A stretch of DNA of 64,000 nucleotides from Streptomyces naganishii JCM 4654 (GCF_014650575.1 NZ_BMVF01000004.1:186001-250000), one strand, 5' to 3'; shown: positions 51,577 through 60,175, numbered from the stretch's first letter. Program-made: numbers and translations. The notes: a model not told the origin generated them from the letters alone.

Positions 51577-52303
51577 GCTTCCGGCAGCGCAGGAAGAGGT
51601 GTTCCTCGGGCGGTACGTCCGGGCCGGCCGGGACACACGTCCACGCGGACTCGCCGACGACTTCGAAGTGCGCCGCCTCGACCACGGCCCGCAACTCCTC
51701 CCGCCGGTACCCGGACACCCGGATGCGCCCGCCCAGGAACGGGATCGGGAAGTCGTCCAGGTCCGCCTCCACCATGGACAGCGCGAACAGGCCGCCGGGG
51801 ACGAGGAGATGACGGATCGTCCGCAGCGCCAGGGGGATCTCCGCGCGGGGCAGCATGAGCAGCGAGAAGAAGGCCGCCACCGCCTGGAAGCGGCCCAGGT
51901 CGCGGGGGCCTCCGGGGCGCAGGTCGGCGATGTCCGCGCGGTGGAACTCCCCCGCCGGTACGTGGTCGCGGGCCAGCGCGACCATCACCTCCGACAGGTC
52001 GACGCCGACGACCTCAAGCCCGGCCTCGGACAGCCGGCGGGCGGTCGGCACCCCGGTGCCGCATCCCAGGTCGAGGACGCGGGATCCGGCGGGCAGTGAG
52101 CCGACGAGCCACTCGGTGGCCGCGAGCTGCCCTTCCTTGTCCGGGAAGGCCTCGTCGTAGCGGCTGCTGATCCGGTCGAACGCCTCGGCCTGCCCTGTGC
52201 GGTCGGGGCGCAAGTGCCGGTAGCCGTGCCCATCGTCGTGCTCGTCCTCGTGGTCGTGCTCCTGGTCGTGCTCCTGCTCCGGATCGCCGCTGGGGCCGCT
52301 CAT
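51566..52303 (-). CDS. Class I SAM-dependent methyltransferase with His/Asp/Glu-rich N-terminus
   Basis: A 245-residue methyltransferase: motif I VLDLGCGTGVPTARRL, VVGVDLSEVMVALA, then RFQAVAAFFSLLMLPRAE. The first 30 residues form an unusual acidic and histidine-rich stretch (EQEHDQEHDHEDEHDDGHGYRH) that could bind metal. The ATG at 52303 has an AGAC/GGGAGAC-type site. It converges on fxsT across the 22-bp repeat array. Whether it belongs functionally to the TIR/Fxs locus is unknown; modifying enzymes do occur near such loci. Confidence 0.85.
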   Translation of the reverse strand: MSGPSGDPEQEHDQEHDHEDEHDDGHGYRHLRPDRTGQAEAFDRISSRYDEAFPDKEGQLAATEWLVGSLPAGSRVLDLGCGTGVPTARRLSEAGLEVVGVDLSEVMVALARDHVPAGEFHRADIADLRPGGPRDLGRFQAVAAFFSLLMLPRAEIPLALRTIRHLLVPGGLFALSMVEADLDDFPIPFLGGRIRVSGYRREELRAVVEAAHFEVVGESAWTCVPAGPDVPPEEHLFLRCRKPES

Positions 52304-52353
52304 GCGAAGTCTCCCGTCCGGTTGATCACGTCGAGCCGGCGAGGCGCCGCCGG

Positions 52354-52758
52354 TCAGCCCAGCGAGGCGGTCGCCGCGCGCAGGTCCGCCAGCGCTGTCA
52401 GCACGTACGGTGCGAGCCCCTCCGCGTCGTCACGATCACTCTCGCACCACTGGGCATACCCCCGCTTGAACGCGAGGACTCCCAGCTCGCCCGCGAGACG
52501 CGCGGTCGGGTCGGGGACACCGCGGCGGGCGAGGGCTGCCGTCATGGCGGCGGCGAGACCCCCGCTCTTGAGGGCGTCGCGATCCTGGAGTTCGGTGCCG
52601 GCCGCCACGGCCGCCTCCAGGCGCGGGCCGAGCTCGCGGTTGGCCGGGCCCATGGCGCTCGACGCGCACTCGTGACGGGCCGCCACCGCCTCGAGGGGGC
52701 CGGCACCCGCCGGCGCCTCGGTGATGCAGTCGGCGAGCAGGAAGAAGGTTGGGAGACC
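52354..52758 (-). pseudogene. TetR family regulator, C-terminal remnant
   Basis: The frame from 52758 to the stop at 52354 encodes LPTFFLLADCITEAPAGAGPLEAVAARHECASSAMGPANRELGPRLEAAVAAGTELQDRD..., the ligand-binding half of an actinobacterial TetR regulator with its normal C-terminus. An in-frame TGA at 52759-52761 replaces the N-terminal DNA-binding domain. An ATG-started frame would begin only at 52686. It cannot bind DNA as TetR and is a relic. Confidence 0.6.
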
Positions 52759-52765
52759 TCATGCA

Positions 52766-52938
52766 CGCGCGACTACAGCACCCCGGAGGCGCTCGTGCGG
52801 AGCGTGGCCGAGGAGGGCGCGGCCCTCGCCGCGCTGGGCGAGGAACTCATCGGCAGCGGCGCGAGGTCGTCGCCGACGTCGGCGCAGGACCGCGTACCCC
52901 ACTCGCCACGCCCGGCGGGGCACGAGGGGCGGGAGTAG
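52766..52938 (+). pseudogene. Possible TetR-type fragment on the opposite strand
   Basis: The plus frame reads TRDYSTPEALVRSVAEEGAALAALGEELIG, resembling the helix 4-6 region of TetR regulators (S/TPEALVRAVAEEG), then loses similarity and stops at 52938. It abuts the minus-strand TetR remnant, as if two regulator genes were cut and joined. Resemblance is limited to about 30 residues. Confidence 0.25.
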
Positions 52939-52948
52939 GGTCGGTGGC

Positions 52949-53035
52949 ATGAGGCGTGCGCGGGTCGGCGAGGCGCGGCGCCGCCCGAGCACGGCGGCGA
53001 GCCGTCACCCTGAAGGCATCCGGTTCCGGTCATGA
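52949..53035 (+). CDS. Small leaderless ORF coupled to the SpoIIE-type gene
   Basis: 28 codons (MRRARVGEARRRPSTAASRHPEGIRFRS) whose TGA overlaps the ATG of the following phosphatase gene (ATGA). TAGGGT at 52936-52941 lies 7 nt before its ATG, fitting a leaderless transcript, and the phosphatase gene itself has no ribosome site. I infer that translation of this arginine-rich leader delivers ribosomes to the phosphatase start. Its peptide may have no function of its own. Confidence 0.4.
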   Translation: MRRARVGEARRRPSTAASRHPEGIRFRS

Positions 53036-55290
53036 GCAACCTTCCGCAACACCCAGAAGACCCGCGGGGCGTGCCGGCCGCCACGGAAGGGCTGCGTGAG
53101 GCGCTGGTGGCGCCGCTGTCGGAGTGCACGGCCATGCCCGGGGTGCTCGCCGCCGTCGTCTACCTGGCCGAGCCTGGGCGGTCACGGCTGAAGGCGGCAA
53201 TGATCCAGGGCTCGGTACCCTTTCTGTTCGGCATGCCCGACACCATGCCCGCCGACGCCGGCCACGCCTCGGCCACCGCGTGGCGGACCGGCCGGTTCAC
53301 GGTCGTCGGCGTCCCCGTGCCCGAACCCGGCACCGTGGCACCGCCCCGGCTGATCCCCTTCCCCTACGCCGCCGTTTCAGCGCCGCTGGTGTCCGGCGGC
53401 GGCGCGCGGTACGGAGCACTGACGCTCATCCGCCTCCTGGCCCCCGGCGGGAACTGGGCGGCCGATCCCGCCCAGGAGGCCGCGCTCACAGGCGTCGCGC
53501 GGCGGCTCACCGAGCGGCTGGACGCGCTGGCGGCGAGCGGGGCGGCCATCACGCCCGGCCCGAACGTCGTCCTGGTGGCGGGTCCCGACGGCGAGCAGCA
53601 CGCCGGGGCGGCCGGCTGGGGAGCGCCGGGCGTGCCCGGCTCCGCGGGTCTGTCACTCATGTACCAGGTGCACAACCTCAGTACGCGGCTGACCCAGTTG
53701 ACGAGTCTGGACGAGATCATCCCCGCGGTGATGACCCGTGTCATGGCCCCCTTCGGCGCGCGCGGAATCGTCGTGGGCCAGGTGACGGGCGAGCGGCTGT
53801 GGATCGTGGGCAGCAGCGGCGTGAGCACGTCCCTGGTCCGGGAGTTGCACGGAGCGGACGTGGCGGTGGGCAGTCCGTGGGCCGACTCGCTCCTCACCCA
53901 CTTTCCCCGCTTCTTCGACAGCCCGGCGGCGCTGCGCCGGGACTACCCCGGCGCGTACGACGGCGACGACTCGGTGCGCGGCTGGGCGTTCCTGCCGCTG
54001 TGCGTGGGCTGCCGTCCGGTGGGCGTGTGCTGCCTCACCTTCGGCGAGGAGCGCTCCCTCACCACCGAGGAGCGGGCCGCGTTGATGATGCTCGCGGACC
54101 TTCTCGCCTCGGCCGTGGAGCGGGCCAGGCTGGAGGCCTACGAGCACACCCTGGCGGAGAGTCTGCAGCGCACCCTGCTGCCGCGGTCGCTGACCGCGCT
54201 GCCGGGTGTGATCACCACCGCGCGCTATGTCCCGGCCCGCACGGAGGCCGGTCTGGGGGGCGACTGGTACGACGTGCTGCCGCTGCCCGACGGGCGCCTC
54301 GCGCTGATCGTCGGTGACGTGGAGGGGCACAGCACCGACAGCGCCATCGTCATGGGCCAGTTGCGCAGCGCGGTGATGGCGTACGTCAAGGAGGGGCACG
54401 ATCCCGCGGCGGTGCTCAGCAGGGCGGGGCGGCTGCTGTCCGACTTGGACACCGGGCTGGTCGCCACGTGCTGCCTGGCGTTCCTCAACCTCGAGGACGG
54501 CGTGGTCGAAGCGGCGCGCGCGGGCCATCCCGCGCCCCTGCTGCGCCGTCCCGACGGGCGGCTGGAGCACCTGGACCTCGTGGCGGGCAGGCCGCTGGGA
54601 CTCGCCGACGCGGCGGGCACGAACTCCTCCGCGGTCGTCCCGCCGGGCAGCACCCTGATGCTCTACACCGACGGCATGTACCAGGCGCGCACCGGGGACT
54701 TCTTCCCCCGCACGCTGGACCTCCTGGCCCGCGACGACGCCGACCTGGAGGAACTGGCGGACCGGCTGGTGGAGACCGCGGCGGACGGCCACGACGACGA
54801 CCTGATCCTGCTCCTGGCCCGCTTCGAGGGCGGGGTCGCGGGGGCCAGTCGGCGCATCGAGCAGCTGGAACTGCCGCGGCACGACCTCGCGGGTGTGGCG
54901 GCCGCACGCCGGTTCGTCCACGACTGCCTGCGGCGCTGGGACGCCACAGAGATCTCCGACGCCCTGGAGCTGATCACGTCGGAGGCGGTGACCAACGCCC
55001 TCATCCACGCCGACAGCGCCGTCGACGTCCGTGTCCGCGAGTACGACGACCGGGTCCGGCTCGAGGTCCGCGACTCCGACGCCCATCCCCCGCTGCCGTC
55101 GGCGATTTCCGTCTGCGACGAGGCCGCGCAGAGCACGGCCGAACACGGCCGGGGCCTGATGATCGTGGACAGTCTGGCCACCGCCTGGGGCAGTTCGCCG
55201 CACGGGCGCGGCAAGACGGTGTGGATGGAGCTACGACTCGGTCCCCGGGGCTCCCGGCAACCCGGAACGGCGTCCGCCTCCGTCGGCTGA
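53032..55290 (+). CDS. GAF-SpoIIE phosphatase-HATPase regulatory protein
   Basis: A 752-residue multidomain regulator. Residues 1-170 may be a divergent first GAF-like sensor, followed by a GAF domain at about 210-370 (VHNLSTRLTQLTSLDEIIPAVMTRVMAPFGARG), SpoIIE phosphatase at about 380-595 (GGDWYDV, VGDVEGHSTDSAIVMGQLRSA, LYTDGMYQ), and an RsbW-like HATPase at about 610-735 (LELITSEAVTNALIHADSAVDVRV, EHGRGLMIVDSLATAWG). Such proteins both dephosphorylate anti-sigma antagonists and phosphorylate or bind them. The ATG at 53032 overlaps the preceding small ORF. Partners are not adjacent. Confidence 0.88.
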   Translation: MSNLPQHPEDPRGVPAATEGLREALVAPLSECTAMPGVLAAVVYLAEPGRSRLKAAMIQGSVPFLFGMPDTMPADAGHASATAWRTGRFTVVGVPVPEPGTVAPPRLIPFPYAAVSAPLVSGGGARYGALTLIRLLAPGGNWAADPAQEAALTGVARRLTERLDALAASGAAITPGPNVVLVAGPDGEQHAGAAGWGAPGVPGSAGLSLMYQVHNLSTRLTQLTSLDEIIPAVMTRVMAPFGARGIVVGQVTGERLWIVGSSGVSTSLVRELHGADVAVGSPWADSLLTHFPRFFDSPAALRRDYPGAYDGDDSVRGWAFLPLCVGCRPVGVCCLTFGEERSLTTEERAALMMLADLLASAVERARLEAYEHTLAESLQRTLLPRSLTALPGVITTARYVPARTEAGLGGDWYDVLPLPDGRLALIVGDVEGHSTDSAIVMGQLRSAVMAYVKEGHDPAAVLSRAGRLLSDLDTGLVATCCLAFLNLEDGVVEAARAGHPAPLLRRPDGRLEHLDLVAGRPLGLADAAGTNSSAVVPPGSTLMLYTDGMYQARTGDFFPRTLDLLARDDADLEELADRLVETAADGHDDDLILLLARFEGGVAGASRRIEQLELPRHDLAGVAAARRFVHDCLRRWDATEISDALELITSEAVTNALIHADSAVDVRVREYDDRVRLEVRDSDAHPPLPSAISVCDEAAQSTAEHGRGLMIVDSLATAWGSSPHGRGKTVWMELRLGPRGSRQPGTASASVG

Positions 55291-55298
55291 CCGTCCTT

Positions 55299-56108
55299 TC
55301 ACGCGCCGCGTCCCGTGCGCGGGGCCACGTACAGGCTCTGCGTGCTGCGGCCGAGCGGGCCCTTCTCGTCGTGCAGGGCGGACTCGGCCAGGCCGATGCC
55401 CGCGCCGTCGACCATCGTCCGCGCGTCGAGGCAGACCCACTCGCCCTCGGGATGGCGGTGCAGGCTGACACTGAGGTCGGTGTTGACGAAGACGTAGCGG
55501 TGGTAGTCGAGTTCGGCGCTGACACCGTTGCCCGAGTCGGCGGCCGTGAGCACCCGGCTGAGCGGCGCGGTCTCCTCGCCCGCGACCAGGGGGACCCGCA
55601 TGCGCATCCACGCCGTGGCCGGGCCGGACTCGAGGAACGAACCGGCGGCGAAGCGGACTTCCATGGCCGTGTGGTAGCCCTGGTCCCAGGGGACGGGGAA
55701 GAACTCCTTCGCGGGCACCGCCGACGGCCCGGGCACCCGCGGGCCCGGCGACACCTGCGGCACCGAGTCCGGCGCGGTCTTCATCAGCAGGGCCGTCACC
55801 TTCATCACCTCACGGCCGTCGTCCGGCGTGAGCACGGCCTCCACGAGTTCCACACTGCGCCCGGACCGCAGCACGCGCGTCGCCACGGTCAACGGCCGGA
55901 TCGGGACCGGGCGGACGATCTCGTACGTCAGCCGGACGATCCGCGCGTCCGGGCGCGCGCCCCGGCGCCGCTCCACGGCCAGCGCGAGCAGCGCCGCCGG
56001 CGGACCGGCGTGCTGGGAGCCGGCGTCCCAGGGGCCCCGGGTGTACTCGGTCGGCAGGAACCGGTCGTCGGCCTCCCGCACGTAGAAGGCCTCCGCTTGC
56101 GACGTCAT
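55299..56108 (-). CDS. Acyl-CoA thioesterase family protein (double hot-dog)
   Basis: A 269-residue protein with two hot-dog halves: SQHAGPPAALLALAVERR and IVRLTYEIVRPVPIRPLTVATRVLRSGRSVELVEAVL in the first, LDYHRYVFVNTDLSVSLHRHPEGEWVCLDARTMVDGAGIGLAESALHDEKGPLGRSTQSLYV in the second. The ending DxxG...GRSTQSL is typical of TesB-like thioesterases. It probably hydrolyses acyl-CoAs. The ATG at 56108 is preceded by GGAAGGACGG, and a TAAGCGCTTGCT palindrome about 40 bp upstream suggests TetR-type control shared with fatty-acid genes. It converges with the SpoIIE gene. Confidence 0.85.
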   Translation of the reverse strand: MTSQAEAFYVREADDRFLPTEYTRGPWDAGSQHAGPPAALLALAVERRRGARPDARIVRLTYEIVRPVPIRPLTVATRVLRSGRSVELVEAVLTPDDGREVMKVTALLMKTAPDSVPQVSPGPRVPGPSAVPAKEFFPVPWDQGYHTAMEVRFAAGSFLESGPATAWMRMRVPLVAGEETAPLSRVLTAADSGNGVSAELDYHRYVFVNTDLSVSLHRHPEGEWVCLDARTMVDGAGIGLAESALHDEKGPLGRSTQSLYVAPRTGRGA

Positions 56109-56142
56109 GGCTCTGCCGTCCTTCCTCCACCCGGGATACAAC

Positions 56143-56154
56143 TAAGCGCTTGCT
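56143..56154. promoter_or_regulatory. TetR-type AAGCGCTT operator upstream of the thioesterase gene
   Basis: TAAGCGCTTGCT contains the palindrome AAGCGCTT (56144-56151), in the context ACTAAGCGCTTGCTCA often found before acyl-CoA metabolism genes controlled by TetR repressors in actinobacteria. It lies 35-46 bp before the thioesterase ATG, in the promoter zone. Confidence 0.45.
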
Positions 56155-56210
56155 CATTCTGCAACGCACCCACTCCACCCGTCGACACCCGCATCGGCGC
56201 GCTTCCCCCT

Positions 56211-57374
56211 TCACCTCCAGCGGGAGGCGAGCCCGCGCATCAGAAGGGTCGAGGAGGCCGGTGCCGCCTTGACGAACCCGAAGAAGGGGCCGAAGTCCTG
56301 CGTGGCCGCGAAGCCGGTCAGGAACAGCCCGGGCACCGTCGTCCCGAAGCTCTCGTCGAGGACGGGGAAACCGTTCCGGGTGGCGATACGGTCCCGGAGC
56401 CCGGCCAAGTAGGGCACCCGGGAGAGATCCGGCGCGTACCCGGTGGCGAACACGATCCGGTCCTCTTCCAGTGTTTCGCCGTTAGACAGGCCGATCTCCA
56501 GGCGGCCCTCGGCACCCGCGTCCCCGCCCACGGCCACACCCACCACCTCGCACCGCGGCCGGACCCGCACGACCGAGGAGTCCAGACGCGGCGGCAGCCA
56601 CGGCTCCAGCGTGGCCCGGCCGGCCTCCCGACAGCGGGCGACGACGGCGGCCCGCTCCGCGGCGGTCAGCCTGCGCCACCAGCCTTCCACCCTCAGCGTG
56701 CTCTCCACGTAGTCGTCGAAGAAGTCCCAGCTCACGGCCGCGAAGCGGGGCGCGGGGTGGCGGTGCACGATGTCGACGCGCTCCGCGCCGTGCTCGCTCA
56801 TCAGCGCCGCCCACTCGTACGCGCTCTGCCGCCCTCCCACGATCAGGACGCGCCGCCCCGACAGGGCGTCGAAGGAGACCAGGTCACTGCTGTGGGCCAT
56901 GCGGCCGGGGGGCACCTCGCGCGCCCAGCCGGGGAGCGAGGCGAAGTAGCCGACGCCGGGGGCGGCGACCACCACGTCGCTGCGCACGCGTCCGCCGCCG
57001 GACAGTTCGGCCTCGAATGCGCCGTCGCGCCGTGCGATGGCGGTGACGAGTTCCTCCCTGACCTCGATCCCTTTGGCGGCGCGGAACCAGTCGGCGTAGT
57101 CGAGGAAGACACCGACGGGGATCGGCTCGAAGCCGTCCGGGGTGAGACGCCGGTCGTGCAGGTAGGCCCGCAGGGTGTGCTCCTCGCTCGCGTCCAGGTG
57201 CCAGCCGGGGCCCGAGCGCAGGAGCATCCCGTCCGGCATGCGCTCGCGCCAGAAGCCCATCGGCCGGCCGACCGTCACCACGTCGACGCCCTGCTCGCGG
57301 GCGAGCGCGGCCGCGGACAGGCCGAACGGGCCCGCGCCGACGACGAGCATGTCCGTGGAGGTGGTGTGGTTCAT
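56211..57374 (-). CDS. NAD(P)-binding flavin-dependent monooxygenase-like protein
   Basis: A 387-residue FMO/BVMO-type flavoprotein. The FAD motif is MLVVGAGPFGLSAAALA near residue 9, the segment GMLLRSGPGWHLDA follows, the second (NADPH) Rossmann motif is RRVLIVGGRQSAYEWAALM near 178, and FATGYAPDL precedes a C-terminal FLTGFAATQDFGP. This combination is typical of lysine/ornithine N-hydroxylase-like and FMO enzymes; substrate unknown. The ATG at 57374 follows GGAAGCCGGATC. It is divergent from the crotonase gene and sits beside the thioesterase on the same strand. Confidence 0.85.
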   Translation of the reverse strand: MNHTTSTDMLVVGAGPFGLSAAALAREQGVDVVTVGRPMGFWRERMPDGMLLRSGPGWHLDASEEHTLRAYLHDRRLTPDGFEPIPVGVFLDYADWFRAAKGIEVREELVTAIARRDGAFEAELSGGGRVRSDVVVAAPGVGYFASLPGWAREVPPGRMAHSSDLVSFDALSGRRVLIVGGRQSAYEWAALMSEHGAERVDIVHRHPAPRFAAVSWDFFDDYVESTLRVEGWWRRLTAAERAAVVARCREAGRATLEPWLPPRLDSSVVRVRPRCEVVGVAVGGDAGAEGRLEIGLSNGETLEEDRIVFATGYAPDLSRVPYLAGLRDRIATRNGFPVLDESFGTTVPGLFLTGFAATQDFGPFFGFVKAAPASSTLLMRGLASRWR

Positions 57375-57502
57375 GATCCGGCTTCCTGTCCCCCGGCCCG
57401 CTCGCGCGCCCGGGTGACCGCCCCGCTCCTGCCCAGGATCGGCCGGGCGCGGACCACACGGCAACCCGGCCCCGGTGCCCGGGTCCGGCGTAGGGTTGGC
57501 GC

Positions 57503-58276
57503 ATGGCCGCGTACGAGCACCTCACCGTGGAGGCTCGGGGAGAGCACACCTGGGTCACCCTCGATCGTCCCGAACGCAGGAACGCCCTCAGCTGGGGCAT
57601 GCTCCGGGACCTGCGCAAGGCTCTCACGGAGGTGGCGGGCTCCCCGGCGACGGGCATCGTGCTGGCCGCCAACGGCCCGGTCTTCAGCACCGGGCACGAC
57701 TTCGCCGACGTCCTCGCCGCGGACACCGACGAAGTCCGCGAGCTGCTGGAGCTGTGCACCGAGGTGATGCGGCTGGTGCAGACCGTGCCGCAGGTCGTGG
57801 TCGCCCGGGTGCACGCCCTGGCCGTGGCCGCGGGGTGCCAGCTCGTGGCGAGCTGCGATCTGGCGGTGGCGGCGGAGTCCGCCGGATTCGCGCTCCCCGG
57901 CGGCAAGGGCGGCTGGTTCTGCCACACGCCGGCCGTCGCGGTCGCCCGCTCGATCGGGCGCAAGAGGCTCATGGAGATGGCCCTGACCGGCGACGTGACC
58001 GACGCCCGTACCGCCGCGGACTGGGGGCTGGTCAACCGGGCGGTGCCCGACGCGGAGCTCGACGCGGCCGTCGGGGACCTGCTCACCCGCGCGACCCGGG
58101 GCAGCCGGGCCAGCAAGGCGCTGGGCAAGCAGGCCCTCTACGCCCAGCTGGACCGCCCGGAGGCCGACGCCTACGAGATCGCCTGCGAGGTCATGGCCGA
58201 CTCGTCCCAGTCCCCGGCGGCCCGCGAGGGCATCGCCTCCTTCCTGGAGAAACGCAAGCCGCGATGGCCCGAGTAG
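57503..58276 (+). CDS. Enoyl-CoA hydratase/isomerase family protein lacking both canonical catalytic Glu
   Basis: A 257-residue crotonase-fold protein: VTLDRPERRNALSWGML, IVLAANGPVFSTGHDFADV (oxyanion hole), and AAGCQLVASCDLAVAAESAGFALPGGKGGWFCHTPAVAVARSIG. The positions of the two hydratase glutamates are Gln (GCQL) and a Gly/Trp segment (GGKGGWF), as in ECHDC3-like proteins, so ordinary enoyl-CoA hydration is unlikely. The ATG at 57503 has no ribosome site; TAGGGT at 57491-57496 lies 6 nt upstream, suggesting a leaderless message. Confidence 0.85.
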   Translation: MAAYEHLTVEARGEHTWVTLDRPERRNALSWGMLRDLRKALTEVAGSPATGIVLAANGPVFSTGHDFADVLAADTDEVRELLELCTEVMRLVQTVPQVVVARVHALAVAAGCQLVASCDLAVAAESAGFALPGGKGGWFCHTPAVAVARSIGRKRLMEMALTGDVTDARTAADWGLVNRAVPDAELDAAVGDLLTRATRGSRASKALGKQALYAQLDRPEADAYEIACEVMADSSQSPAAREGIASFLEKRKPRWPE

Positions 58277-58453
58277 GGCCCTTGTCGAAGCCTCACCCGG
58301 GCAGCCAGGGCGTAGCAGCCCGTCGAGACGGGGACGCGGTTCCGGCCGGGACCTTCGCGGCGAGGCCACCGTTCGGGATTTCCGGCACCACGCGGTCCCC
58401 AGTCGGCGCTGAATCGCGAAAGTGATGGTCAACGGGGCGTATCAGGGGGGAAG

Positions 58454-59287
58454 ATGGCGACCATGACGGTAGAAGGTTCCTCCATCGACCCCAGCAGGCC
58501 CAGCATCGCCCGCGTGTACGACTACCTGCTCGGCGGCAAGGACAACTACGCCGTCGACCGGGAGATCGGCGATGTGTTCAAACGCGACCTGCCGGGTTCG
58601 GTGGCCATCGCCTTCGCCAACCGCGCGGCCCTGACCCGGGCGGTCCGGGAGATCGCCACGACCACCGGCGTACGGCAGTTCATCGACCTCGGCAGCGGCC
58701 TGCCGACCGCCGACAACGTCCACCAGGTCGCGCAGCGGCACGCCCCGGAGTCCCGGGTGGTGTACGTCGACATCGACCCCCAGGTGCTGATCCACGGCCG
58801 TGCGCTGCTGGAGGAGAACGACCGGACGCGCGTCCTGGCGGCCGACGTGCGTGACCCCGAGGCGATCCGCACCCACCCGGACACCGCCGAGCTGATCGAC
58901 TTCGACCAGCCCGTCGCCGTCATGTTCAGCGCCATCCTCCACCACGTGAACGACGAGGAGGACCCGGCCGCCATCGTCCGCTACTGGCGCCAACACGTGC
59001 CCTCCGGAAGCTACTTCTTCGTCAGCCACTTCCGTTCCGGCAGCAACCCCGAGACGGCGGAGGCGGAGAAGGTCCTCCAGGAGACGTTCGGCCGCGGCCG
59101 GTGGCGTACGGACGAGGAGATCGCGTCCCTGCTGGACGGCCTGGAGATCGTCGAACCCGGGATCGTCCCGGCGTCCCTGTGGCATCCGGACGAGGCCGAG
59201 GTCGAAGACCCGTGGAAGAGCGGGGGCGAGCGGGAACTGACCGTCTGGGAGCGGCTCATCGCGGCCGGTCTGGCCCGCAAGCCCTGA
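58454..59287 (+). CDS. SAM-dependent methyltransferase, DUF574/Methyltransf_19 family
   Basis: A 277-residue protein opening IDPSRPSIARVYDYLLGGKDNYAVDREIGD, the signature of the actinobacterial DUF574 methyltransferases. Others: VRQFIDLGSGLPTADNVHQVAQRHAPESRVVYVDIDP (SAM site) and AVMFSAILHHVNDEEDP. Substrates of the family are unknown; it is expanded in Streptomyces. Two starts are possible, ATG 58454 directly after AGGGGGGAAG and ATG 58463 with better spacing. The 3' end overlaps the convergent coiled-coil remnant by 32 bp. Confidence 0.85.
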   Translation: MATMTVEGSSIDPSRPSIARVYDYLLGGKDNYAVDREIGDVFKRDLPGSVAIAFANRAALTRAVREIATTTGVRQFIDLGSGLPTADNVHQVAQRHAPESRVVYVDIDPQVLIHGRALLEENDRTRVLAADVRDPEAIRTHPDTAELIDFDQPVAVMFSAILHHVNDEEDPAAIVRYWRQHVPSGSYFFVSHFRSGSNPETAEAEKVLQETFGRGRWRTDEEIASLLDGLEIVEPGIVPASLWHPDEAEVEDPWKSGGERELTVWERLIAAGLARKP

Positions 59288-60175
59288 GTTCGCGGACCTG
59301 TGCGGCCGCGTCCCCGGCCCGGCGCCGGGCCTGACGCACCTCACGGCCCAGGTCCCGTGCGCGCTCCTGTGCCTGCCGGGCGGCCTCACGTGATCGCTGC
59401 TGCTCGCGCTCGGCCTCCCGGAGGCGGCGGGAGAGATCGGTGACACGCTCCTCGGCCTGCCGCTGTTCCGTCTCCGCCCGCGTCCGCTCCTCCTCGGCGG
59501 CGGCCAACTCGCCTTCCCGGTACTGAAGTTCCTGTTCGGCCTGCGCCGCCTGCCGCCGGGCCTGCTCCAGGCGCTCACGCTGTTCGCGGCGGCGGGCCCG
59601 CGCGGCCTCCAGATCGGCCACCTCTCCTGCGGACCGGGCGGCACGGCGCCGCGCGGGGCCGGGGCCGCTCGCCGTGCGGATGCGGCCGAGTCCGCGGCGG
59701 CGGCGGGGAAGCCGACGGGTGCGCTCAGGGGCCTGTCCAGACGGCCCTTCGCCCACTCCTCGGCCGCCTCCGGGTCGGCCAGCACCGCGTGCAGGGTGTC
59801 CTGTACCTCCTGGCGGGCGGCCTCGCTGATCCGCCGGCCTTCCCGTGCCGCAAGCTGCCCGGCCTGCCGGGCCAGGGCCAAGGTGAGCTGGTGCTGCCGC
59901 GCCGACAGCTCCCGCAGCTGATCTCCGTCCAGGTCCTGGTGGGCCTGACGCAGCGCCTCCCCGAGTTGGAGCAGGCCGTCCACCTCGTCCGGGCTCTCGC
60001 GCACCAGCAGGTTGCTCGCCCACGCGGCCAGCGTCGGCCGGCGCAGGCGGCGGATCCGCCCGGCCAGCTCCCGGTCACCGGCGGCCCGGGCCTCCTCGGC
60101 CCGCGCGTCCCGTACGGCCGTGAAGTCACCCGGCGCGAGGGCGTACAGCTCGTCGACGACAGCGTCCAGCTCCAC
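59256..60175 (-). pseudogene. Coiled-coil protein gene split by a frameshift
   Basis: From a GTG at 60175 the frame encodes an actinobacterial helical protein (VELDAVVDELYALAPGDFTAVRDARAEEARAAGDRELAGRIRRLRRPTLAAWASNLLVRE) to about 59700. The matching C-terminal coiled coil (GEVADLEAARARRREQRERLEQARRQAAQAEQELQ...) lies in another frame from about 59640 to a natural stop at 59256. The shift falls in a Pro/Ala linker at about 59640-59700, where short GGCC/CCCC runs could favour slippage or a read error. If real, the product loses its coiled coil and reads on without a stop into 58442. Function unknown. Confidence 0.65.
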
